DNA from: Annona cherimola | Lineage: Eukaryota; Streptophyta; Magnoliopsida; Magnoliales; Annonaceae | Assembly: GCA_030490835.1 (NCBI GenBank) | Contig: CM059972.1 | Coordinates: forward strand, 87,157,137-87,221,136 | Length of the DNA stretch: 64,000 bases | Direction of reading: 5' to 3' | Shown: positions 49,434 to 62,500 of the stretch, one piece after another | Layout of the letters: every line of letters begins with the position of its first letter | Numbering within the stretch: position 1 is the stretch's first letter | Position numbers and translations under genes: made by a program | Notes under the pieces: model-generated | Database searches by the model: none | What the model was told of the DNA's origin: nothing | What the model saw: only the letters and a program-made list of their open reading frames with translations

Positions 49434-49475
<42 letters not shown>

Positions 49476-52400
49476 AATCTCAAAAATAGAAGCTGTCTTC
49501 TTCATGGTTGGAAACTGGTGACAGAGATAGAATTAGAAGGTCAGTTCAACAATGAAGGGAAACCTAAAAAATGTGGGTGTGGCATCAGATGCTTACTAGA
49601 ATCAAGGAACTTGTTATGATGAGGTTCCAATGTGTGGCAGAAGTGTTTTCCACTGGCAAGGATGACAGAATCGGAACATGCAATAGCTTCAAAATTTTGA
49701 TATAAGGTCTTTTCTTTGTTTTTCTTTTGATGAAACAGAGAAAACATAAATAAATTACAATTAAAAAGTTAATTCTCAGGATTTTCTTTGATACCAAATT
49801 GATGTAGAACAAGATGATGCAAGGAGGAGACCTTGGGGAAAAAAAAAAGAACAATCATATCGTTTAGAAAGTAGAAAACAAAGGAAAGAAACCCCTACAT
49901 GAATTAGAAGAAGGATACAAAACCAAAGAAAGAGAAACCAAATCTCAATTTATAAGCTTTCATAAACTCATCTCCCGCACATGAATTAAGTAATCCTATC
50001 ATAAGAAATAACCACCTTAAGCAAGAAGCAATACACGAACTTCCATCACTAAAAAAAAAATCACAAATTAGATATAAACATCCTAAAATAAAAAAAATCT
50101 TTGGTGCTACAATTGCAATAGGTACTTGGGTTGATTTTTAAATACAAAGAATAAAAAAAAAGAAATAAAAATCTTAAAACCAATATAAACCATTAACCAA
50201 ACTAAAGATGTTAAGTCTAAAATAACAAAATAATATACAAAACAAACCACAAAATTTTGGGTATGTTTGTTTAACATAAAAACTTTTTAAACCAAAATTT
50301 TTACATATTCCTATACAATTACCTTACTTTTCAATCATTTCTACACAATACCCATACAACTAACCTATTTATTTTAACTTTATTCTTTTTACTCCTCATC
50401 ATTACCCATATCATATCACATCATTTTCTCCTAATTCAAAAACTTTTACACCAAAAACTTTTCATTCAAAAGTTTTCTCACTTCCCAAACAAACCCTTAG
50501 TAAACTCCATTCAAGTTTTCCATCAAAATCCGTAAATTCTTAGGCCAATTTAAATTCAACTTCAACGTTACATCTTTCAATATTTTAATGGGATCATGTG
50601 TCATGGAAATATCATAAAAGCAAAGCTTAGACAAGTTAGATGACCAATACAATCCATGTTAAAATGTAGATGGAAACCATGAAAAGAAGTTGATGAAGCA
50701 TCAGAATAGGAATATACCATTATGAAACTTACCACAAACTAAATAAAATAACGAACAATATGAGAACAATTGCATCAAAAACAAGTACAAAACATTAGCA
50801 TGTCTGGACAGTTTTAGACAATCGGTCAAAAGATCATATGGTGATACACGACTGCTTCTTTTCAGTGGATCTTAAATCATCCTTCTCTTCTAAATCAGTT
50901 GACATTAGAGCCAACATTTTCCATTTTGATATTACCAGCAATAGCATCTTTGGTACAATGACAGAAAGTAGGCTTAGAAGATTCAGTCTTCTGAAATTAG
51001 GACCAAACACTTTCAGTTAGGACGAAATAATTCGTTTAAAATAAAAATTGCTATAAGATGTCGGTGAGGGCTGAAAGAATTTAGAGGTCCTCAGGAAAAA
51101 AAATTCAAACACCATGGAATTAACCCAAGATCAATAAGAATGTCATAACTGAATCCATATAAACTTTGCTAGAAAACAACCAATGACGATGATAAAGATA
51201 GAAATAATATCTTTAATGAGTTACGATATGACACAAAACCTCACGCATTTTATACTTTCATATGTATTTTTTATTTTTTTTCACTTGTATGTGGGCCCAA
51301 GTGTGTTTAGATCATTCACCAAAATTCATGATTTTGGGGTTCTTCTATATATTCTTTACAAAATTTTAAAAATCAAAAAATTTCGCCCATCTCACACATC
51401 TCTTGCACATGGAAAATGTGAAATCTTTTATTTTAAAATTTTGTAAAAAATAGATAGAAGCATCCAAAAATGATAAATTTTGGTATATAATTTAAACACG
51501 CTGGCCCACATAAACGTGAAGAAAAAAATAAAAATATAAAATACATGAGGTTGTTACTTAGCTAAGTAAAAAACCCATTGTATAGCATTACAACTCATCT
51601 TTAATAATATCATTCTATGATAAGGCCAATAAATTATCGTAAAAAAACTGAAAAGTTTTATCTGTTTTAGATTTTATTAAAGGTCAATTCCAAATATGAC
51701 CAGAAGTTAATTTCTCTACTTATAAATTATCACAACATAAACTGAAATGTTTTATCCATATTAGATTTTAAATTAATTCTAAATATGGTCACAAGGTACA
51801 CTCCTACTCATAGATAAGAGTCCTAAGACCACTTTTTTTTTTTTTTTTTTTTTTTAACCATTCTTCAAATCTAACAACACCATCACTTTCCCCTTGTATT
51901 TTACAAAAATACTCTTTGCTAAAACCCAAATCCATTCCCATGTTTGTTATATGAAGAATCCTTTTTTATATGTTGTGGCAGCATCGTGTTTTGTTAACCA
52001 CATGCAGAAATGACTTGTTTGTGTGTTGAGATTGGGTGTTAGCAAAGGGATTTTTAGTGAAAATACATAAGCAAAACTCACGTGTTGTCAAATTTAGAAA
52101 AAGGTGAAAAAAGCTGGTCGTATTTGCTATTTTTACAAATATGTAGTCTAATCTATAATTAGGAGTATAACTTGTCATATTTGGAATGAACGAGATCTTG
52201 ATTTCGGATAAAACAAACAATGTTTAAAAAATCCAAAACTAACAATCCAACATTTGAGAACAGTTAATGAGTAATCTAATCTTATGGTAGTATAAATACA
52301 AACAAATTCCAACCTTGATAGCTGCCGTGTATGTAACAAGATCAGGCTTAATTCCTACATCACGCATTGTATTGAAAGCCTGCAAAGAAGGAAAAGGAAG

Positions 52401-55400
52401 GAAATCTTACATATCTTCATATAAATTTATCAGCTGTCTGACAATTGTACACCTAGATTGCAGCAAGTAAAAGCAATTGGAAACTTTATTTATCATGATA
52501 GCAATTGAGGTTAGATCCAGTTCTCCATCCTGATAAAAAAGCAGACATTTTTGCACAGTTACCATAATGGGCCTTTCAGCATCAATAATTAAGTTTCATT
52601 AAAAACATCAATAATCAAGAAAGACAGCTATTATTAATGAAGTCAAATAGATAATTGAAATAATTATTAGTGATGATTGCAAATATCGGTAGTATAAGTA
52701 AAACAGCACAGTTGTCAGGACAGGTAAATGTCAAATCAATTAAAAGATGCATCTTTTCTTTGTTAAGGGCCTTGCATTCAGCATGTAGAGAACACATAAC
52801 AATGAGAGATATATATGGCTCCGCTTCGAACACATAACAATGAGAGATATATATGGCTTTGCTTCTATGCAACTAGGTTACATAGAAGCGATCCCATGTA
52901 ACCTTCTTAATTTTTAAGATATTGATGATTGATTTAAAATCCAATGCATTCATTGTATTTAACATTAATTCTTTATTTATGAGACCAAGTTTCATTCAAA
53001 TCGAGTATTTGCATGAGCCACATTTGCTCAACAATATCTATTCATGTGTAAATTATGAAAAATGCTTAGATCCCTTCACACATGTATTGGAATGTAATAA
53101 TGCTTTATAGAATCATTTATCCACATAGTAGTGATATTTAGATGACTTAGATGTTGAAAAAACTACTTTAAAATTGATATTTTAGCATTGAACCATTTTA
53201 TCACGTTGATTTTACACATTTATAGCTAGGACCCATATATAGTGAAATTAAATAAATAAAAGGGCTTCCAAGATACTATAAATAACGCTAAATATAATGA
53301 ATGGAATGAATTTTTCATCAACCACCAAGATTTTAAAAATAGAAGGGAGAAGGGATTCATAGAAGCGGGACCGATATATATATATATATATATATATGGG
53401 AGTTGTTCCGGTGCAGCACAACTGCACCAGAACAGCAGTACATTTGATTAAAAATGGGCGCCACACATATTAGAATGTAATGAAACTTTATACAATCATT
53501 TATTCATATATAAATTTTCTAGCAAATAGTTTACATGTTGAAAAAACCACTTTAAAGTTGTTATTTACGTCAAACTATTTTATTACGTTGAATTTATACA
53601 ATTTTCAGATGGAGCCATATACATATCTGATTGGGACGAAAATTGGTATGGTAATAGAATATATTATTCTAAATACAATGGGTAGAGCAGATTATGATTT
53701 GATGATCATGTTGGGCCCATTTCAGTGACGCTGCACCGGAAATTCCAGTGCAGCGTCGTTACACCTGAATATTTCTGTATATATAGAGAGAGAAAAAAAA
53801 AAGATATTCAAGTGCAGCTTTACTGCACCATAATTACGGTGCAGTTATCTCAAAATGGGCCCCTTATGATCATAAAATTATAATGTATTCCACCCATTAT
53901 ATTTAGAATTATGTATTCTATTACCATACCAATTTTCATCCCAATTGGATATATGTATGGACTCCATCTGAAAATGGTAAAAATTCAACGTAATAAAATA
54001 GTTTAATGTAAATAATAACTTTAAAGTTGTATTTTCAACATGTACATCATTTCTATAAAATTTATATGTGGATAAATGATTGTATAAAGTATTAATACAT
54101 TTAAGTACATGTGGAGCCCATTTTGGGCCAAATGCACCGTTAATTATGGTACAGCTTCACTGCACAGAAAAGGTTCTCATATATATATAAAGAGGGAGAG
54201 AGAGAACCAATCCTGTGCAGTCCACTTCAAAATGGGCCCCACACATAATAATAAAATGTTAAAATACTTCATACAATTATTATCTATATAAATAACATAC
54301 TTTGGACAGTTTAGATCTTGAAAATACTACTTTAAAATTAAGATTTACGTTAAAACTATTTTATGATGTTGATTTTGTACAATTTTAAGATGGGACACAC
54401 ACATGCTAGATTTTGATGAAAATTAGTATTATATTAAAATAAATAATTCTAAATACAATAGGTGGGATAAATGTTAATTTTAATACATGTGGGGCCATAA
54501 TGGGTTGGACTACCCATAATTGCAATTACCGTGCAATTACAGTGCAATCCTCTGCACTTGAATATTTTTCATATTCATCCAGTGCAGTCCGCTGCAAAAT
54601 GAGTCATAAACATATTAAAATGTTCAAATATTTATATAATCATTTATCCATATAAATAACATACTTTAGATAGTTTAGATTTTAAAAATACTACTTTAAA
54701 ATCGATATTTATGTTAAACTATTTTATTACGTTGATTTTTCTCTGTTTTAAAATGGGGCATATACATATGCTAGATTTGGATGAAAATTGGTATGCTAGC
54801 AGAATATATAATTCTAAATGCAATGAGTGGGATAGATGTTAATTTTAATATATGTGGGGCAAACTGCACCGTAATCAACATTTGAATAATTTCCTGTATA
54901 TATGAGATATGTTATTGTGTATTTACATGCACCGGTATTTACGATGCATTTGGCTCAAAATGGGCCTACATGTACTTAAATGTATTGATAATTTATATAA
55001 TCATTTATCCATATATAAATTATATAGGAAATAGTTTAAATGTTGAAAAAACAACTTCAAAGTTGTTATCAAACTACTTTATTATGTTGATTTTGTATCA
55101 TTTTTAGATGGGACCCATACACATCCAATTTGAATGAAAATTGGTATGATAATAAAAGAAACAATTCTAAATACAATGATGAGTGGAGTAGATGTACGTT
55201 TTATGATCATATAGGGATTATTTTGATGTAAATGCACCATAAGTTACGGTGCATTTATATGCACTGGAACATCTCTCTATATATATATGGTCCCGCTTCT
55301 ATGAAATCTCTTTTCTATGTAACCCTTTCCATTTTTAAAATCTTGGATCTTGGAGACTGATGGAAAATCCACTTCATCTATTGTATTTAACATTATTTAT

Positions 55401-57871
55401 AGTATCTTGAAAACTCTTTTATTTTTTTAATTTCAGTGTATATGAGTCTCATTTATAAATGTGTAAAATTAATATAATAAAATGGTTCAATGCTAAAATA
55501 TCAATTTTAATAAATGATTCTATAAAGTCTTATTACATTCAAATACGTATCTAAATGGATTTAAGCATTTTTTATAATTTAGACATGAATATATATATAT
55601 ATGAGAGTTGTTCCGGTGCAGCGTCACTGCACCGGAACAGCGGTACAGTGGCCCAAAAATGGGCCCCACATGATCATGAAATCATGATCTACTCCACCCA
55701 TTGTATTTAGAATAATGTATTCTATTACCATACCAATTTTCATCCCACTCAGATACTTTAAAGTTGTTATTTTCATCAAACTATTTTATTACGTTGGATT
55801 TGTACCATTTTCAGATGGGGCCCATATACATATCTGATTGGGATGAAAATTGGTATGGTAATAGAATACATTATTCTAAATACAATGGGTGGAGTAGATC
55901 ATGATTTCATGATCATGTGGGGCCCATTACAGCGATGCTGCACCAGAAATTCCGGTGCAACATGCTGCACAGGAATATAATCCTATATATATATATATTT
56001 TTAAGCAAATGTGGACCATACACATACTTGGTTTAGATAAAACATGATCTCTTAGAAAAACAAGTAATGTTGAATACAATGAATAGATTGAATTTTAAAT
56101 CAATTATTAATAACTTAAAATTTAAAGGGGTTATATGGACTGCTTCTTTGTTACCTGGTTATATATATAGGAAAATATTACAGTGCATGCGATTGCCCCA
56201 TGCAGTCCATGCACTGTGAACCCCACATGATCATGGATGAGAAATCCACCCCACTCATTGTATTTAGAATTATTCACTTTATCAACATAATAAAATAGTT
56301 TAATATAAATATCAAGTTTAAAGTGGTATTTTCAACATATGCGCCATCTAATGTATGATTTTTATATAGATAAATGATTGTATAAAGTTTCATTGCATTT
56401 TAATATATGTGGGGCCCATTTTATAATGGAATGCACTGTAATTACGGTTCAGTCTGTCTACACACATATATAAGGCTCTGCTTCTATGTAACCAGATTAC
56501 ATAGAAGCAGTCCCATGTAACTCCCTCAAATTTCAAGATATGAATCTTTGATGAAAAATTCGATTCATTCATTATACTGAACACCATTTATTTAGTTAGG
56601 AGACCAAGTTTCATCCAAATCAAGTATGTGCATGGGCTGCATTTTTCAAAAATATATATATTCATATGTAAATTATGAAAAACGCTTAGATCGATTCACA
56701 CATGTATTAAAACATAAAAATACTTTATAGGATTATTTATCCACATTATTGATATGATGGTTTAGATATTGAAAAAACTATTTTAAAATTGACATTTTAG
56801 CATTGAACAATTTTATTACATTAATTTTACACATTTATAGATGAGACTCGTATATAGTGAAATTAAAAAAATGAAAGGGTTTCCAGGATACTATAAATAA
56901 TGTTAAATACAATAAATTGAGTGGATTTTCCATCAACCATCAAGATTTTAAAAATAGAGGGACTTACATATAAAGGGAGTTTCATAGAAGCGGGACCAAT
57001 ATTTATATGTATGTATGTATGTATGATGAGTGATCCTGTTAACCTGGGCTAAGCAAATGCTCCAATTAGGCTTTTTTTGTTTTTTACTTCATACACTTGT
57101 TTATCAAAGTTATTTAACATATAAACAAAGATTTACCATTTTTGGATATATTTATATATTTTTTTGAGATTTTTTAAAGATCCTTAAATACATATATACA
57201 CATAGATGTTTAAAAATCTAAAAAATATATACACATATATACACAGACATGTAATCCTCATATATGTGAGTATATATGTATTTCAAATACTCTTAACTTT
57301 AAAAATCTACAAAATATATGTAAACATAGCTGAAAATGGTAAAACTTGAATTATATATTAAATACACTTAGATAAACAAGTGTGTGAAGAAAAAATCAAA
57401 AAAAATTGTTATAAATAGGTTTTTTTAGGTGGGCTAAGCGGAGCATTTGCTTAGCCCGGGCTAACAGGATCATTTAGAGAACTGTTCCTGTGCATTTGCC
57501 TGCACCATAATTAACAGTGCATTTAGCCCAAAATGTGTTCCACATGTACTTAAATGCATTGATACTTTATATAATTATTTATTCATATATAAATTTTATA
57601 GCAAATGATTTATATGTTGAAAAGACAACTTTAAAGTTGTTATTTACATCAAACTATTTTATCATGTCGAATTTGTACCATCTTCAGATGGGGCCCATAC
57701 ACATATCTAATTAGGATGCAAATTGAGACGGTAATAGAATACATAATTCTAAATACAATAGGTGGAGCAGATTATAATTTTATGATCATGTGGAGCCCAT
57801 TTTAAGGTAACCGCACTGTAATTTTGGTGCAGTGAAGCTTCACCTGAATATATTTTTTTTTCTCTCTCTAT

Positions 57872-57903
<32 letters not shown>

Positions 57904-59522
57904 TGTTACTATGCATTTACATTTATCGTAACTTATGGTGCATTTGGCTCAAAATGAGCCCTACATGTACTTAAATCTATTGATACTTTGTACAATCATT
58001 TATCTATATATAAATTATATAGGAGATAGTTTACACATTAAAAACACAACTTTAAAGTTGTTATTTACATTAAACTATTTTATCATGTTGATGTTGTACC
58101 ATTTTTAGATGGAGCCCATACACATATCCAAGTTAGATGAAAATTGGTATGCTAATAAAAGAAACAATTCTAAATAAAATGGGTGAAGTAGATATACATT
58201 TTATGATAATTTGGGGCCCGTTTTGATGTAAATGCATCGTAAGCTACAGTGCATTTACATGCACTGGAATATTTCTTTTATATCTATCTATCTATATATA
58301 TATATATATATATATAGGCAATTACGTAAAATAGAGGTTTCATAGAAGTAAGACCGATATATGTATGTGCACTTTTGCATAAGATGCATCCGTTATGTGC
58401 TTATAGATCACAAATTTTACATTTGTAAGTTATCCACAGTAAGAAGAGCAAACTCATTCTTCTCCAACATACTTGAGTTTAAAAGGGAATAGATCAAGTT
58501 CAGTTACTGACACAGGAAGAAAGCATTTACTAAAGCAATTGATGACTTGTATAATCTCCATTTACATGACTCAAGTATGTAAATCTCCTTTTACTCTACA
58601 AAACAAGAACCAAAATCCATTCCATTCTGTTTGGAAGTTGAGAACTATATGATAGAGAATCAATCACAATGATTCTTTCACACTACAGAGGGTTTTAACT
58701 AGATTTCTAACTTAAAAACACTTTCCATACACCTCAGAATCAAAATTTTCAATTTCAATCTACAGATCTCCACAGATTTTCTATTTGCTCTATGAGTAGA
58801 CAGACATTCAATAGAAAAATATGATAGAAAATAAAAAATAATAATACAGAAAAGCAGTGTCGACAATAAATATTACATTGAACAAATGTCAAAGGAGGAA
58901 ATTTTTATTTCCAAACCAGGAAAAATTACTACAGTCCTAGATACAACAGAAAAATGAAGACATTTATAAGGATTGGGGTGTTATAAATAACTAGTTCTGG
59001 CAAAGAAATATAACACCAAAAAAGAAACAAAAGTTATTGGACTTCGCATTCTAAAATTTTGCAGAAGAACCATGAGACAACATTGCATTTCATAAGTCTG
59101 GTCAGACAGAGTACAGGTTAATTTATATAAAATTCTCAATTCTCACTAACAGGAAAACCTCCAACAAGAAACAGGAACAAGGACTACACTAAACAGAAAG
59201 AGGGTTGTATCAAAATGCTATAGTCAGGATTAAAGATTTGAAATAACAGACGAAACACCTGGAGAAACAACGACTTTAATTAACAGGAAAGAAGAGTTGC
59301 ACTAAAATGTTATTGTTAGTATTAAGTATTTGAAATACTTGATGGAATGCCCTGTTCAATTTTCTCACAGAATTCCAATCAAATTTCGAGCTGGAAAAGA
59401 CAGGCCCCTGGATGAGAATTTCCCACATCTTCAAAATTTGCATGTATTTGCCCTCTAACAAGGCAGGATGACACCTTAAAATGTCCTCTTTAGAATTATC
59501 TGAAAATCAGCTTTCCTGATTA

Positions 59523-59555
<33 letters not shown>

Positions 59556-62500
59556 GCCAGGGAGAAAATTTGAAGTAAAAAGTATTTCTGAAGATATCAG
59601 GTGATGGAAAAGATGTGAGAGAATGGTCATTGGATTATTATATCCTCCCTAATGTTCCAAGAAGCTTAAATTCAAATTGGAAGTCAATTTAAAAGAGCAT
59701 GCACAGCAAGTATTAAACCAGTCCTGGGGACTGGGGGAATTTTCTAAATCATTAGTTGTGACACTTACAAAGCTCACACTTATTTTACTTAGGGAAACAG
59801 GCTCCTTTGGATTTGGATCTCAATGAAGACACTTTTGAATTTTCCCCATTCCCCATACAAGCTCTCATCTCCTAGTATATAAAACAACCCTAATTTTCCT
59901 CATTATTGGATTCAGATCTCAATGAAGACACTTTTGAATTTTCCCCATTCCCCATACAAGCTCCCATCTCCTAGTATATAAAACAACCCTAATTTTCCTC
60001 ATTATTACCTATATATATTTTTTATATCTCCATACATGATTTCAAATATGCCTACCACAGCAATACTACTTTTCCAAATTCCTCTTCCTTTCCAATGCCA
60101 AATTCCACTAACTTAGCAGGCCCTAATGTAGTCAGGAATATCAATAATTGCCAGCTTTCATCCAAAGCAACCTAGAATTTCGGTCATTAAATCTCATGAC
60201 AGGTGAGACAAATGCTCAAATTTCATATTTTCAACTTTCAAGCAGTACTCCATCCAGAAATAGATTTCTTCTCGAAGCTGTTTGCTGAATGAATTTCTTC
60301 AAGTCTTGATTCTGTCTGCTGAATCTGCAATCCATATACCTCATTCAAAATTTTGTTCATGTCAATGTCTTTACTAAGAAAATGAAATTTTTTTCATAAT
60401 TCTTAGCCTCTACATTGTGTTTTTCAGGACATGACAACAATTAAGAAAATTTGATTTTTAGTGGCACTGATGAACATTGACTCAACTAGTAAATCAGAGA
60501 TCTGAAGTCTACCTTTGTGAACGAGTGAGTTCACGTGACCTTTCCATCGACATTATCATTGTGATTAACGTTGAAAAAAATAATGAAAAAAATAACAATA
60601 ATCTAAGCCCTGTGAAATCCATAGTTAGGTCATTTCAAGATACAATTTTGATGTATTTCAAACATTCACAGGTTTATCCCAACTGACAATGGACAGATAG
60701 ATGAGTCATGTGAGAAAGGACAAAGAAATTTGCTAAATCTAAAAGGACAATGAAAAATGCAATTGTCGTCATCATCATCATTATCATAAGCCATTTCCCA
60801 CCCAGGTGGGGTTGGTTGCATGGATTCTATTGCGCCATTCTTGAAGATTCAAAACTAAATTTTTAGTAATTTTTAATATTTTCATATCTTGTTTAATTAC
60901 TTCCATCTTCTTCTTTTTTTACCTTTCATTCTCCTACCACCTTCTATTTGGATAGACTTTGTCCTACTAGTATCATTTTAGGCTTCTGTTTAATATGACA
61001 AAACCGTCTTAATTTGTTTTCCCATATTTTATCACCTATTGGTCTCATCCACCTTAACTTTATCATTTCCGCTACGCTCATTCTATTTGTATGTTGTTCT
61101 TTAACTGCTCAATATTCTGCCTCATGAAGCATAGCTGGTCTAATAGCAACCTTATAAAATTTTCCTTTTAATTTAATTAGGACTCGACGATAGCATAAAA
61201 TTTCTAACGCACTTCACCAATTCTTCCATCATGCTTGTATCAATGTATTATATCTTTCTCAATTTTCTTGTTCTCTTGAACTATTGATCTTAAATACTAG
61301 AAATGATTAATTCTTGTTACTACTCGATCTAAGATCTTACTTGGTTCCTAATTTAGGTATTCACTATTATTAAAATTGCATTTCATATATTCAGTTTTTG
61401 TACAACTAATTCTAAAACCATTAGATTCTAAGGCATTTTTCCACTTTTTCAATTTCAAATTTGATCTCTGTCTAGTTTCATCTATTAGAACAATGTCATC
61501 TGAAAATAACATGCACTAAAGTACTTTTTTTTTATAGATGTCTAGTAATTTCATCTATCCCTAAGTGAAGAGGAAAGTAACCTATTTTAACTGCAAATCA
61601 CAAAAGCAACTATCTGCTTCTAAAAAAGCCAAATACCTCTTTTCAGCACACAGAAGTTCCAAAACACAAGCAATCAAAGAAGGAAGATATCAAGGCAAGA
61701 AGCCCAAGTTAGGGTGAAAGAATGTGAGAGTCTAGAAAGTAATAAGAATTGCGGAGACAATAAGATTTATTCAATTCAGGAGGCTTGAAACTTCCAAAAT
61801 GTAATGCTACAATATCGTCATAAAAAAATAAGAAAACAATATGTTGACCCAAAAGGTTGATGATTCTTGTCAACCATGTTTTATAATTTGCAACTCCACC
61901 AAATTATAAGACCAGTCCAGAATCTCCACACATATATAGTGTAAATAAAGTGTGTTGCTAAGAATTTAAAACTATTTGGGCTTGTATGGAGAAATGGAGA
62001 TAACACATACACATTCAACAAGATATTTACATAAGAAGAAAACAAGAGAAAGAAGAGAACAAAACAAATAGTCCAAAGAAATCTTTCTAGAGACCATTAT
62101 TCCAAGCCACTAACTCTTACAAGCAGGAATTCTTAACTCCAATTTACCTTCATAGCACCTTTCATATTGTGTGAACGCCCACAAATGTCAATTAAAATAG
62201 ACCAGGTTATGTGATTTGGACAGAGACCCAGTGTCTTCATTTCATCCATGAGAGCTTTTGCACGATGATAATCAGTACCACATGCCTTCATGAGAATGTT
62301 ATATGTTGCAACCGTGGGTTTAAAGGTGACTCCCATCGTTGTGCTGGGTTGATGTTGCTTAATGACAGTCTGTGCAAGTCCACTGGTTTTGTCTCCATGC
62401 TTCCATTCTAAGTTGATGCATGGAATTGAATTTCCCCCGAACGGTTGAGTATGAACTTTATGAAACCCATCCTTCACCCATGATTGGAAAAGACGAAAAG

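Noticed and set aside
49438..49470. Run of about 33 A as a possible retrogene tail
   Set aside because: No coding sequence or target duplication could be found beside it.
53398..58275. Regularly spaced GTGCAG repeats that could suggest a CRISPR-like array
   Set aside because: Spacing is about 370 bp, the repeats are MITE ends in inverted pairs, and the DNA is plant nuclear.
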